Assembly: GCA_016934645.1 (NCBI GenBank)
Contig: JAFGSL010000093.1
Location: 1 to 18,504 of the forward strand
Direction: 5' to 3'
Length of the DNA stretch: 18,504 nucleotides
DNA from: Anaerolineae bacterium
GTDB taxonomy: Bacteria > Chloroflexota > Anaerolineae > B4-G1 > SLSP01
In this document: in pieces, positions 1 to 7,073 of the stretch
Position numbering within the stretch: position 1 is the stretch's first letter
How the letters are laid out: every line of letters starts with the position of its first letter
Program-made: the position numbers and the translations under genes
Notes under the pieces: generated by a model
Database searches by the model: none
What the model was told of the DNA's origin: nothing
Seen by the model: the letters and a program-made list of their open reading frames with translations, nothing else

Positions 1-82
1 CTTGGTTTGCTTTTCCAAGCCCAAGTATGGTTAAAAATGGCTCTTTTACAATCTAATATCCGGCCCATTGCGATCTACTGAG

Positions 83-138
83 TATAATTTCGCCTTTGAG
101 CGTGCGGAGGACGAGGTAGGGCGGGGGAAGCCGTCGTC
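83..138 (-). pseudogene. Frameshifted copy of the DUF89 gene 3' end
   Basis: Read on the minus strand from base 118, this stretch encodes YLVLRTLKGEII, identical to residues near the C-terminus of the DUF89 protein at 5783-6991. The DNA match is 83-138 against about 5882-5940, with scattered substitutions and one base fewer in the C-run (CGGGGGAAG against CTTGGGAAAG). That missing base shifts the frame, so the short open reading frame running through here reads PTSSSARSKAK instead. The segment directly continues the Mod remnant at 145-300, giving a chimera of two unrelated genes. It looks like debris from recombination, not an expressed gene. Bases 1-82 beyond it show nothing I can identify. 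Confidence 0.6.
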
Positions 139-144
139 AGCGGC

Positions 145-300
145 GTCCTGCGCGTCCTTGCCCGCCCACACAAGCTGCGGGTCAAAGGACGGGTCGCGCG
201 GGTACAGCGCCGTCTGCGGCGCATTCTCGTCCTCCGCCACGAAATCGCGCAATTCCTCGGTGGGAATGTTCGCGCGTGTCGGGGTGTTTGGTGCTGTGAA
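145..300 (-). pseudogene. N-terminal remnant of a type III-like adenine DNA methyltransferase (Mod)
   Basis: The minus-strand frame reads TPTRANIPTEELRDFVAEDE, and further on YPRDPSFDPQLVWAGKDAQD. This is the characteristic N-terminal leader of site-specific DNA methyltransferases that pair with BPTD_3080-type helicase-nucleases. In intact proteins the DPQLVW.GKD..D motif is followed by a segment ending in IYIQEKIHP, then the methylase domain; both are missing here. No ATG lies at the expected place. The frame starts right after the stop of the upstream gene at 337, and the reading switches to a DUF89-like tail after about base 139. It is therefore a broken fragment of about 50 codons. Family assignment comes from memory of the leader motif. 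Confidence 0.7.
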
Positions 301-336
301 TGGACTCGGGCGCTTTGGATTTGCGTTTGGGTATAC

Positions 337-1398
337 TTACTCCTTGAGTGAACCGCCAAGAGGTTCCAATTCAACATGGTTCCTTAGCAGAAGCGGCAGA
401 TACACGCGGCTGATAGGCGCTAAACGCCGATAACCGACATAATCGTGAATGGCAAAACCGTAAAAAGCTGAATTCGTCTGATAATATTGTGCGACAAGGG
501 CCAATTCGCTTTCCATCACCGCTTCCCCTTCCTCAAAAAAGGTGATCTTTTCGGGATCGAGATCATTCGTTTCAACCCCAATCACAAGCGCTTTTGTGAT
601 ACTTTGGGCATACTCCATCTCATTCTCCGCATGGACGATCAGACCGTCCGCGCCTTCCGCAAAATCGCGGTAATCCATCAGCGCAACACGATCCACAATA
701 TCCTGCACGTGTTGATTGAGCGGTTTCGTTTCATTTTGGTACGTCGCCGTGATCGTGTCGTACCAAAAAGGAATATCCACCGTAAGACTCAAAGCAGTCC
801 CCGACCCCATGAGTTCTTGTTTGCTCTGACCTAAGACATCAAGATATTGAGAGATCGTACCGGACTGGTCCGTATTCCATTCGGGGAGCAAATAGGGTTC
901 AATGTCCAGGTGTATCCCCACTGGCTTAGAGCTTTCGGTCATACTTTGTGTAAAGGTGATCGCTTGTTGAACAAAGCCAAGCGCAATGGAGTGAGTCGTT
1001 GAAAGCGCCCAAGAAGGATCACCCGCTAACAACTCAACGCTAATACCTGCCCCTGCTGCGCGCTGAATAAAATCTCCTAGCCCATCGGGGTTACTTGCGA
1101 GCAAACTGTAAGCATATAGATACGCACCGTCTATATCCTTGAACCGGGCAAATGTAAAGAAATCATCCTGCGCGCCAGCATTGTCCACAATATCCGTGTT
1201 CCATACCCATAATCCCCGGTAGATTTGCCCGGTTTGTTCGTTAGCATTTCCCATTTTATTTACTATTGTCCTAGCGGGCAAACGGGCACCTTGTGCAATT
1301 TCAAGATGATTAACACACATAACACATGGGATGAAAAGGGCTACCATGAACACGGATAGTGCAATCCACCTGATTTTCCATTTCCAATGTTTTACCAT
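337..1398 (-). CDS. Secreted TIM-barrel hydrolase-like protein (stand-alone paralogue)
   Basis: 353 residues. Residues 11-31 form a hydrophobic signal peptide or anchor after a basic start (KHWKWKIRW), with no convincing lipobox. Residues about 58-325 match, all along their length, the barrel domain of the neighbouring protein at 1411-3804. Shared motifs are GLWVWNTD, ELLAGDPSWAL, GIHLDIEPYLL (D165 and E167 in a D-x-E pattern at the end of a strand, as in GH18-like barrels), SLTVDIPFW, ALMDYRD and GFAIHDYVGY. This pattern suggests a retaining-type glycosidase fold, but I cannot name the GH family or substrate. The C-terminus carries RVYLPLLLRN, a tail I associate with secreted Chloroflexota proteins, and then ends in LGGSLKE. 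The start is ATG with AGGA about 10 bases upstream, overlapping the stop of the upstream gene 12 bases away, so it is probably the last gene of a three-gene operon. Function is inferred from fold only. Confidence 0.7.
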   Translation of the reverse strand: MVKHWKWKIRWIALSVFMVALFIPCVMCVNHLEIAQGARLPARTIVNKMGNANEQTGQIYRGLWVWNTDIVDNAGAQDDFFTFARFKDIDGAYLYAYSLLASNPDGLGDFIQRAAGAGISVELLAGDPSWALSTTHSIALGFVQQAITFTQSMTESSKPVGIHLDIEPYLLPEWNTDQSGTISQYLDVLGQSKQELMGSGTALSLTVDIPFWYDTITATYQNETKPLNQHVQDIVDRVALMDYRDFAEGADGLIVHAENEMEYAQSITKALVIGVETNDLDPEKITFFEEGEAVMESELALVAQYYQTNSAFYGFAIHDYVGYRRLAPISRVYLPLLLRNHVELEPLGGSLKE

Positions 1399-1410
1399 CT
1401 ATATCTCATC

Positions 1411-3804
1411 CTATTCGATGCTTACAATCATACGGTCATCGATTTCACAGAGGCCATGTTCACACGCTAGATTCTCCGTGCCTCCACCAACTGGATAGTG
1501 AACGGTTGCCACAGAGATGTGTTGCCAATCGCTTCCCAAAGTCCAGGTAATCGTTGAACCAACAATATCCGTAAGGCCGGGGAGCACGGGTATACCATGA
1601 GTTCCTTTGATCTCTGAGGTGATGGTCACTCCACCAGAATGAACCGGTGTGAATTCGACATAAACTCTGCCTCCAGTCTCTTCAAAAGGTTCTACACAGA
1701 TGGTCGCCTTTTTGACGCTTAACTCATCCCCAGGTGATGCCCGCAGCAAACTAAAATCATCCACAATTTGCTCGACATCGTTGACGATAAAGGTAATCGC
1801 CGAAAGAGCAACCGCCGGTGGCTTTGTGCCCTCAGCTTCGGCCAGTGGGCATGCTGAAGATAACGTGGCTGGCACTACAGGTGGCAGTGTCGCTGTGGGC
1901 GTTTTAGCAGGCGGCAAAGTTTGTGTCGGTATGAGCTGTTGGGAGAGTGCGCTATATCCCACATAGTCGTGAATCGCAAATCCGTGGAAACTAGAATGTG
2001 CTTTGAACATTGCCGCCGATTTTGCCATTTCCTCTGCCATTGCACCCTTTCCCTCTTCACAAAAAGTGATTTTAATTGGCTCGATGCAATTTGTTTCAAG
2101 ACCAATCGTAACCAATGTCCCAACTTGATTACCGTAGATCAATTCATCCTGGGCGTGCGCGATAATCCCGTCATTTCCCTCGGCAGCGTCACGGTAATCC
2201 ATCAGCACAACACAATCCACAATATCCTGGATGTGCTGGTGAAGCGCTTTCGTTTCCCCGTTATATGTCGCCTCGATAGTTTCGAACCAGAAAGGAATAT
2301 CAACACTGAGCAACATCGGACTTCCCGTTTCAGTCAACATTTCCCTTATAGATACCAATAAATCGAGATATTGAGCAATGACGTTGGCCTGATCATTTTC
2401 CCAGGCCCCCAGAAGATAAGGCTCAATATCGAAATGCAGGCCAACCGGGTGTTGTACACTATGGGTATTTTGTGAGAACGTGATTGCGTCTTGAACAAAA
2501 TTCAAAACCTTTGCGTGATGGGCCGCCAACGCCCAACTGGATTCTCCGGCCAGCAATTCAACCTCAATATCACCGGCTTCAACAATGAAACGCTCCAAGG
2601 CTGCCGGATTGCTTGTAACAAGCCCGTAGGCATAAAGATAAAGCGTGTTGATGTGCTCACTACGGGCGAAATTCAGGAGTTGAACTTTGGCGTTTTCATT
2701 CGTAATTGTCTCTGTCTGCCAAACCCAAAGCGCGTGTTTATTTTGATTGGCTGGGACCAACGTTGGCTCAACAGTAGCGGTGGGGACAATCGAGGTTGGG
2801 GATGAAGTAGGCGATAGCGTTGCCGTGGACAAATCAGGTATCGTTGTAGGTGTTAATGTCTCAGTTGGCGGCACTGAGTCAAGAGAGTCGGTTTCAGTTG
2901 CTGTAAATATAGATCCTATGGTTGGAATCGCCAAGATACCCAATATCACGATAACGATAGAAACGATGATCAAAAAGATAGCATTGGGTCCTGGGCGATC
3001 ATCCCCGTTCCCATTCGGGGGTGGTGGCACCTTAGTTCTGGAAACAACATGCATATTAAAAACAGGAAGCTCCACAATAACCTCAGATGGCACCATCTCC
3101 AAGAAAACATCATCAGATCGATAAAACTCAACGTCTATTCGGCGTTTGCCCATCTTTTGTGCCGTGAGACGAAATGAGACAACCTGAGAATCCTCATTAC
3201 TTAACAGCTCGATCTGCTTTTCTGGGGAACCGACGATGTTGAAGTCTGAATCAGGTGTTACAATTCGAATTTTTAGACGCAAGGGCAATAGTTCCGTCTT
3301 TTCAGAATTAACGGGGAACGGCAATTTTATTGCTTCTGACTTATGTTCTATCTGGGATGGGATCTCTTGTGTGGGCCAATAGGATGCCCCTAATTCGGGT
3401 AAGTTAGGGAGTCTCACCTGTACATAAAGGTCAAAGTCCTGTCCAATTTCCACAACTTTAGGAACGGCAACATCAATGCGCCGAATCGGTGGACATGACA
3501 AATAAGCTAACGTGGCTATTTCTCTGAGATCATCATGCAAAAGGTTTCCTGCAGGACAATGTTCACTTAATTGCTGCAAGAATATTGGAAATACACATCT
3601 CCCATCAGTCAGGCGTTCATCTAAAAGATAGTCGATAACCAAGTTTACTCGCTCAACTGGAGTGGTGGCTTCGGGCAATTCCTTGCGAAATGGCGTGAGT
3701 TCTGGCGTTATAAATACCGCATGCAAACTTCTGTCACTTTCAAATTGTGCACATTTTTGCAGAATATCTCGACAACGTTTAAGCAATTCTCCTGACAAAG
3801 CCAT
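1411..3804 (-). CDS. Effector-associated domain / transmembrane / TIM-barrel hydrolase-like fusion protein
   Basis: 797 residues in five parts. Residues 1-100 look like a bacterial effector-associated domain (EAD, death-like adaptor): ELLKRCRDIL, then SLHAVF, PFRKELPEA, VERVNLVIDYLL and the DGRCVFPIFLQQL helices. Residues 105-248 are a beta-rich sandwich (RRIDVAVPKVVEIGQDFDLY). Residues 275-298 are a single membrane helix after a Pro/Gly-rich stretch. Residues 300-355 are a Thr/Pro/Ser linker. Residues 356-620 are a TIM-barrel hydrolase-like domain with GLHFDIEPYLL (D459, E461), SVDIPFWF and LMDYRD. After a second Pro/Thr linker, residues 655-797 form a domain shared with the lipoprotein upstream, with C652, C703, C781 and C786 conserved between the two. 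With no signal peptide and one helix, the EAD should be cytoplasmic and the barrel outside. ATG has a strong GGGAGG five bases upstream. It lies 55 bases after the lipoprotein gene. EAD assignment is from pattern memory; the exact EAD family is unassigned. Confidence 0.75.
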   Translation of the reverse strand: MALSGELLKRCRDILQKCAQFESDRSLHAVFITPELTPFRKELPEATTPVERVNLVIDYLLDERLTDGRCVFPIFLQQLSEHCPAGNLLHDDLREIATLAYLSCPPIRRIDVAVPKVVEIGQDFDLYVQVRLPNLPELGASYWPTQEIPSQIEHKSEAIKLPFPVNSEKTELLPLRLKIRIVTPDSDFNIVGSPEKQIELLSNEDSQVVSFRLTAQKMGKRRIDVEFYRSDDVFLEMVPSEVIVELPVFNMHVVSRTKVPPPPNGNGDDRPGPNAIFLIIVSIVIVILGILAIPTIGSIFTATETDSLDSVPPTETLTPTTIPDLSTATLSPTSSPTSIVPTATVEPTLVPANQNKHALWVWQTETITNENAKVQLLNFARSEHINTLYLYAYGLVTSNPAALERFIVEAGDIEVELLAGESSWALAAHHAKVLNFVQDAITFSQNTHSVQHPVGLHFDIEPYLLGAWENDQANVIAQYLDLLVSIREMLTETGSPMLLSVDIPFWFETIEATYNGETKALHQHIQDIVDCVVLMDYRDAAEGNDGIIAHAQDELIYGNQVGTLVTIGLETNCIEPIKITFCEEGKGAMAEEMAKSAAMFKAHSSFHGFAIHDYVGYSALSQQLIPTQTLPPAKTPTATLPPVVPATLSSACPLAEAEGTKPPAVALSAITFIVNDVEQIVDDFSLLRASPGDELSVKKATICVEPFEETGGRVYVEFTPVHSGGVTITSEIKGTHGIPVLPGLTDIVGSTITWTLGSDWQHISVATVHYPVGGGTENLACEHGLCEIDDRMIVSIE

Positions 3805-3859
3805 CGTTTCCTCCCTTCGAAAAGCTAATATTGACTATCATAAATATCTAGGAGGTCAC

Positions 3860-5350
3860 CTATTCCATAAGAACAAGCATCCGATCGTCAATTTCGCAGT
3901 GCGCATTTTCGCAACTTAGGTCCCTCGTCAGGAGGCCAGGATAATGCACCGTTACAACAGAAATATGCCGCCAGTCACCTAGCGTTAACCAAAGGTCTTC
4001 CCCAGACCGCTCGACTCCTGGTATATCAAAATAGCCAGGTTTTACCTCGACGGCTGCGGTCCCCTTGACCTCGGATGGTATCACTTCACCTTCCTGGTCT
4101 ACAGGATCAAACTCAACATAAACTTCACCACGTTCACCTTCAAAAGGTTCCACACAAACCTGGATGGAGTCAACCCTCACTGCGTCACCGGCGGATGCTT
4201 TGAGTGGTGTAAACTGATCTACCACATATATATTTCCATTTACATTGAAAGTAATGGAGGAAATCGTAATTGCCGGCACAATCATGCCTTCCCCTTGCGG
4301 CGAGGCGCAGAGCCACGGCGTGGGCGTTAAGGTTGGTGTAGGGGCAACCACCGGAAAGGTAAGGCTTTGAATGGTGCTTCCGCCACCTTCACTCGTCACT
4401 TTGACCATTACGGTATCAGGGCCGGGCGACATAGGTGCTGTATAGATGGCCCAAGGGCTTCTGTCGTTTGAAAATGTCCCTCTTGCCGCCGTCCATCTAA
4501 ATCCAAGGTTGATGCCGGAAGCGTGAATGATAAAGTTCGCCTGCTCCCCTGCTACCATCACCGCTTCAAAATCAACGCTAATCTCACTGATTTGAGGTGG
4601 TTCCCCAGGGAAAACAATGTCTGCCGCTGCTGGAACGGCGGTCCACGTCGGCGCAATTGTCGGCACCGGTGTGGGTTCGAGCACACGGAAAAAAGCTTGC
4701 AGAATTTTGCTTTCGTCATCCTTGCCCGTTATCGTTACTGACACAGTATCAAAGCCAGGCGATATAGGTGCTGTATAGATAACTGAAGGTTTTTCAAAGC
4801 TTGAAAGACTTCCTCGCAGTACAGTCCATTCAAAGTCGAAATCAGTATTTAAATTTTCCGTCACTAAATTCACTTGTTCACCAACGAGAATTTCTGTCCC
4901 GAAATCAACCTCAATTTTGCCAGCTTGTGGAAGATCGCTAAGAAAAGCCGTGCTACCCAAAGGTGCATGATCTGCTGTTGCTGATGTAGGCATAGGACTC
5001 GGGGCAGGTTCTACCACTTGAAAGGTGATTTTTTGAATGACTTTATCGTCTCCTCTTCCCGTAACCGTAACGGTCACAATATCAAGACCCGGCGATGCTG
5101 GAGCCGTGTAAACCACCCATGATTTTTTAGAGTTTGAAAGTGTGCCTCTGGATGCCTTCCATTCAAACTCAAGGCCAATATCTGTGAGCGGCAGTGTTAG
5201 ACTTGCTTGTTCTCCCACACCAATGATGCGTCCCGACTCAACATTGATATCATCAAGTTGAGAAGGAACTCTTGGTTTACAAGCGCCTACCAACCCCACC
5301 AAAACAGCAAAAAACAACACCGAGCGTAAGTACTTAGAATGATGAACCAT
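3860..5350 (-). CDS. Surface lipoprotein with three Ig-like repeats and a shared cysteine-containing C-terminal domain
   Basis: 496 residues. It has a type II signal peptide: basic start, hydrophobic stretch at 10-22 and lipobox LVGAC with C24 as the lipidated cysteine. Three Ig/PKD-like repeats follow at about 33-113, 145-224 and 255-335. Each carries the signature W...RGT.S......YTAP.SPG.D.V.V.VT. Pro/Thr-rich spacers separate them, for example EPTPVPTIAPTWTAVP and APTPTLTPTPW. Residues 345-496 match the last 145 residues of the protein encoded at 1411-3804, including CVEPFE, VYVEF, HISVVTVHYP and the ending CENAHCEIDDRM. It is presumably anchored on the outer face of the membrane as a spacer or binding protein. 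ATG is preceded by AGGAGA about 12 bases upstream. It is the first gene of the three-gene cassette. No catalytic motif is visible, so its role is unknown. Confidence 0.8.
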   Translation of the reverse strand: MVHHSKYLRSVLFFAVLVGLVGACKPRVPSQLDDINVESGRIIGVGEQASLTLPLTDIGLEFEWKASRGTLSNSKKSWVVYTAPASPGLDIVTVTVTGRGDDKVIQKITFQVVEPAPSPMPTSATADHAPLGSTAFLSDLPQAGKIEVDFGTEILVGEQVNLVTENLNTDFDFEWTVLRGSLSSFEKPSVIYTAPISPGFDTVSVTITGKDDESKILQAFFRVLEPTPVPTIAPTWTAVPAAADIVFPGEPPQISEISVDFEAVMVAGEQANFIIHASGINLGFRWTAARGTFSNDRSPWAIYTAPMSPGPDTVMVKVTSEGGGSTIQSLTFPVVAPTPTLTPTPWLCASPQGEGMIVPAITISSITFNVNGNIYVVDQFTPLKASAGDAVRVDSIQVCVEPFEGERGEVYVEFDPVDQEGEVIPSEVKGTAAVEVKPGYFDIPGVERSGEDLWLTLGDWRHISVVTVHYPGLLTRDLSCENAHCEIDDRMLVLME

Positions 5351-5410
5351 GTTGAATTTCTCTCCTGTTCTTCTTATGCTTTCAGTTGCAGCCTCCCACG
5401 GTAATCATTC

Positions 5411-5439
5411 ACAATAACACTCTACGCAATAACCTACAA
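5411..5439 (-). promoter_or_regulatory. Weak candidate promoter for the surface cassette
   Basis: On the minus strand TTGTAG (5434-5439) and TATTGT (5411-5416) are separated by 17 bases, about 60 bases upstream of the lipoprotein start. Only three of six and four of six bases match the sigma-70 consensus, so this is a suggestion. The rest of 5351-5463 shows no other signal I can support. Confidence 0.2.
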
Positions 5440-5463
5440 TACCCTGACGACGCACAAATCGCG

Positions 5464-5661
5464 TTAACCTTGGCGCACTGGGCGTCCTTGGCGGTTGACC
5501 TCCACCCGAATCACATTCTTCGCATCCCACGGGTCCGTAACCTCAACAAACGCCCAGCGCCCAAAGCCGCCGCGATTGTTGATGGCTGGAACCCACAAAT
5601 TGCGCGCCGTGGCGACTTTGGCCGCTTTTTCCACCTTCGGCTCACCGGAGACTTCAATAAT
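5464..5661 (-). pseudogene. C-terminal remnant of a type III-like restriction enzyme (Res, BPTD_3080-like)
   Basis: The minus frame reads IIEVSGEPKVEKAAKVATAR, then NLWVPAINNRGGFGRWAFVE and TDPWDAKNVIR, ending in a TAA stop at 5464-5466. This is the conserved end of the helicase-nuclease subunit that accompanies the Mod family seen at 145-300. It follows the usual order of VSGE..KEKAAKVATAR, LWVPAVNN.GGFGRWAF and TDPWD. An in-frame TGA immediately precedes the first recognisable residue, and no start codon or upstream domain is present. Only about 65 of the expected roughly thousand residues remain. The reading frame and native stop are intact, which suggests loss by deletion, not slow decay. 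Nothing identifiable lies between this remnant and the DUF89 stop (5662-5782). Confidence 0.75.
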
Positions 5662-5782
5662 TCATACACGTGCTTTCAGTTTTGAACTGTTTGTATGCCG
5701 CTCTCTGGAATAGTCAAATGCACAATACAGCCATAGTGCGCACACTCATTTTGCACCCTTTAAAAACCGTAAATCGGCTATT

Positions 5783-6991
5783 TTATTCGCCCACCAGTTG
5801 GACAATCCCTCTTTTCCCATTGATAAGCCAGGTGGGGTTTTGTATTGCCAATGTTTCCGCCTGCCTCGGCTGCAAGCCGACGATGATTTCACCTTTGAGC
5901 GTGCGGAGAACGAGATAGGGCTTGGGAAAGCTCGCGTCGGCGTCGGCGATGGGTGTGGTGTAGGGCCAGTGGCGGTCGTCGAGAAGTCGGCGGTAGTTGA
6001 CGTCACCTTTGAGGATGATGAGATCGGCACGGGCGATGTCGTCGCGCAACGCGGATGGCAGTTCCCAGAAGGAGAGACAGCTTGTCCAGAATGGATCGGT
6101 GACGAGGGATAGGTGATCGGTAATCACGGATTGGCGGAGGCGCTTGCCCAGTTGTGCAACAGCGGGTTCTTGAGCATTTTGCAGTTGCTGGATGACGACC
6201 TTGATATCCTCCGGCATTGCGTCGGAGACGAAGAAGGGCTGGTTCTTGAGGTAGAAGACGACATTTTGTACCCAACCTTGTGTGAGTAGGAAATCCGCCA
6301 GCGCCAGGTCGAAGAGGCTGTCCGCGCCGACGTTGTCATTAATGAAGGCGACAGTGTCAACGGATTTACCGGATGAAACGGATTTTTCCTTCTCATCCGT
6401 TAAAATCCGTTCAATCCGTTGAGAAAAAAATGCCAGTACTTCCTCAGTGTCATCAATCAGCAGATTGGCGCGCTCGGTGTGGGCGTCCAGACCGCGATGC
6501 GCACTTTCTCTTACGGTGAAGTTGCTCAGGTCGGCGCGATTGCCCCACAGGCACGAGTGCAGCAGCAGGACGAAACGCTCTTCGGGCGGCAGTGCCAAGA
6601 TTTGCGCCCACACCGTTGCCAGTTGCGCGATGGCGGCGATCTCCTGTTTGCGTTTCTGCGGCGCAAATGGGTCCACGCCGCGCCATACCCCTGGCTGAAA
6701 GTAGCGCGTGGCTTCCAGCAGTCGCCGGTAGAAGAACGTCTCGGCAAAGTACCACGGGACTTCGAGCCACGTCCTATCGGCATATTGCGCCTGGTGCGCG
6801 TTCCAGAACGCGACGTCCGGCGCATCCTCGCGCAACGGTGCAATCAGACCGGAGGCGATTTCCGCGCGGAACGCTTCCAATGCCGCCACAATCTCCGGCG
6901 GATAGGCGTTATCGGCAACCGCGCGGCGGATAATCTCCGGTTTGCGCTCCACGATGGTCGCACGGGCGAATGATTTCGGTTCGGAGGTCAT
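5783..6991 (-). CDS. DUF89/ARMT1-type damage-control phosphatase
   Basis: 402 residues from the ATG at 6991. The reading frame stays open upstream, but the extra 18 codons come from a text-like repeat (MIYTPQPRTHNPELP) and are rejected. Family motifs are clear: LLHSCLWGNRADLSN (142-157), FINDNVGAD with the metal-binding Asp/Asn pair D219-N220, and LIILKGDVNYRRLL (K328, D330, N332, R334-R335). DUF89 proteins are metal-dependent phosphatases that clear damaged or excess phosphometabolites, such as sugar phosphates. Substrate here is unknown. Residues 191-212 (ERILTDEKEKSVSSGKSVDT) come from an inserted 64-bp hairpin repeat between the NRADLSN and INDN motifs, apparently tolerated as a surface loop. 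No Shine-Dalgarno is visible before the start. It is the last gene of the metabolic operon, 82 bases after the nitrilase gene. Confidence 0.85.
   Translation of the reverse strand: MTSEPKSFARATIVERKPEIIRRAVADNAYPPEIVAALEAFRAEIASGLIAPLREDAPDVAFWNAHQAQYADRTWLEVPWYFAETFFYRRLLEATRYFQPGVWRGVDPFAPQKRKQEIAAIAQLATVWAQILALPPEERFVLLLHSCLWGNRADLSNFTVRESAHRGLDAHTERANLLIDDTEEVLAFFSQRIERILTDEKEKSVSSGKSVDTVAFINDNVGADSLFDLALADFLLTQGWVQNVVFYLKNQPFFVSDAMPEDIKVVIQQLQNAQEPAVAQLGKRLRQSVITDHLSLVTDPFWTSCLSFWELPSALRDDIARADLIILKGDVNYRRLLDDRHWPYTTPIADADASFPKPYLVLRTLKGEIIVGLQPRQAETLAIQNPTWLINGKRGIVQLVGE
6358..6421. repeat. 64-bp nested hairpin repeat inside the DUF89 gene
   Basis: The element is bounded by perfect 9-base inverted ends, CAACGGATT (6358-6366) and AATCCGTTG (6413-6421). 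A second perfect inner pair, AACGGAT (6377-6383) and ATCCGTT (6395-6401), flanks a short loop. In total CGGAT occurs three times on the left and ATCCG three times on the right. The design resembles small non-autonomous dispersed repeats. It has no coding capacity of its own but is read through in frame by the host gene. Confidence 0.65.
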
Positions 6992-7010
6992 CAAGGGGAG
7001 TGGGAGTTCC

Positions 7011-7068
7011 GGGTTGTGGGTTCTGGGTTGTGGGGTATAGATCATTATTCGCTATTCGCTCATTCGCT
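7011..7068. repeat. Short tandem repeats between nitrilase and DUF89 genes
   Basis: Two simple arrays sit in the 82-base spacer. One is a G/T-rich pair of GGGTTGTGGGTTCT-like units (7011-7036). The other is ATTCGCT three times (7047, 7054 and, after one extra C, 7062). The ATTCGCT unit recurs in the 14-base array at 11070-11133. I see no promoter or terminator in the spacer. Confidence 0.6.
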
Positions 7069-7073
7069 GAGTC

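Noticed and set aside
46..252. 68-codon minus-strand frame as a real small gene
   Set aside because: It begins inside the Mod leader at a TTG without ribosome site and crosses into the frameshifted DUF89 tail, so it is a chimeric remnant.
5386..5685. 99-codon plus-strand open frame
   Set aside because: It is the complement of the Res remnant, whose minus-strand reading carries conserved family motifs.
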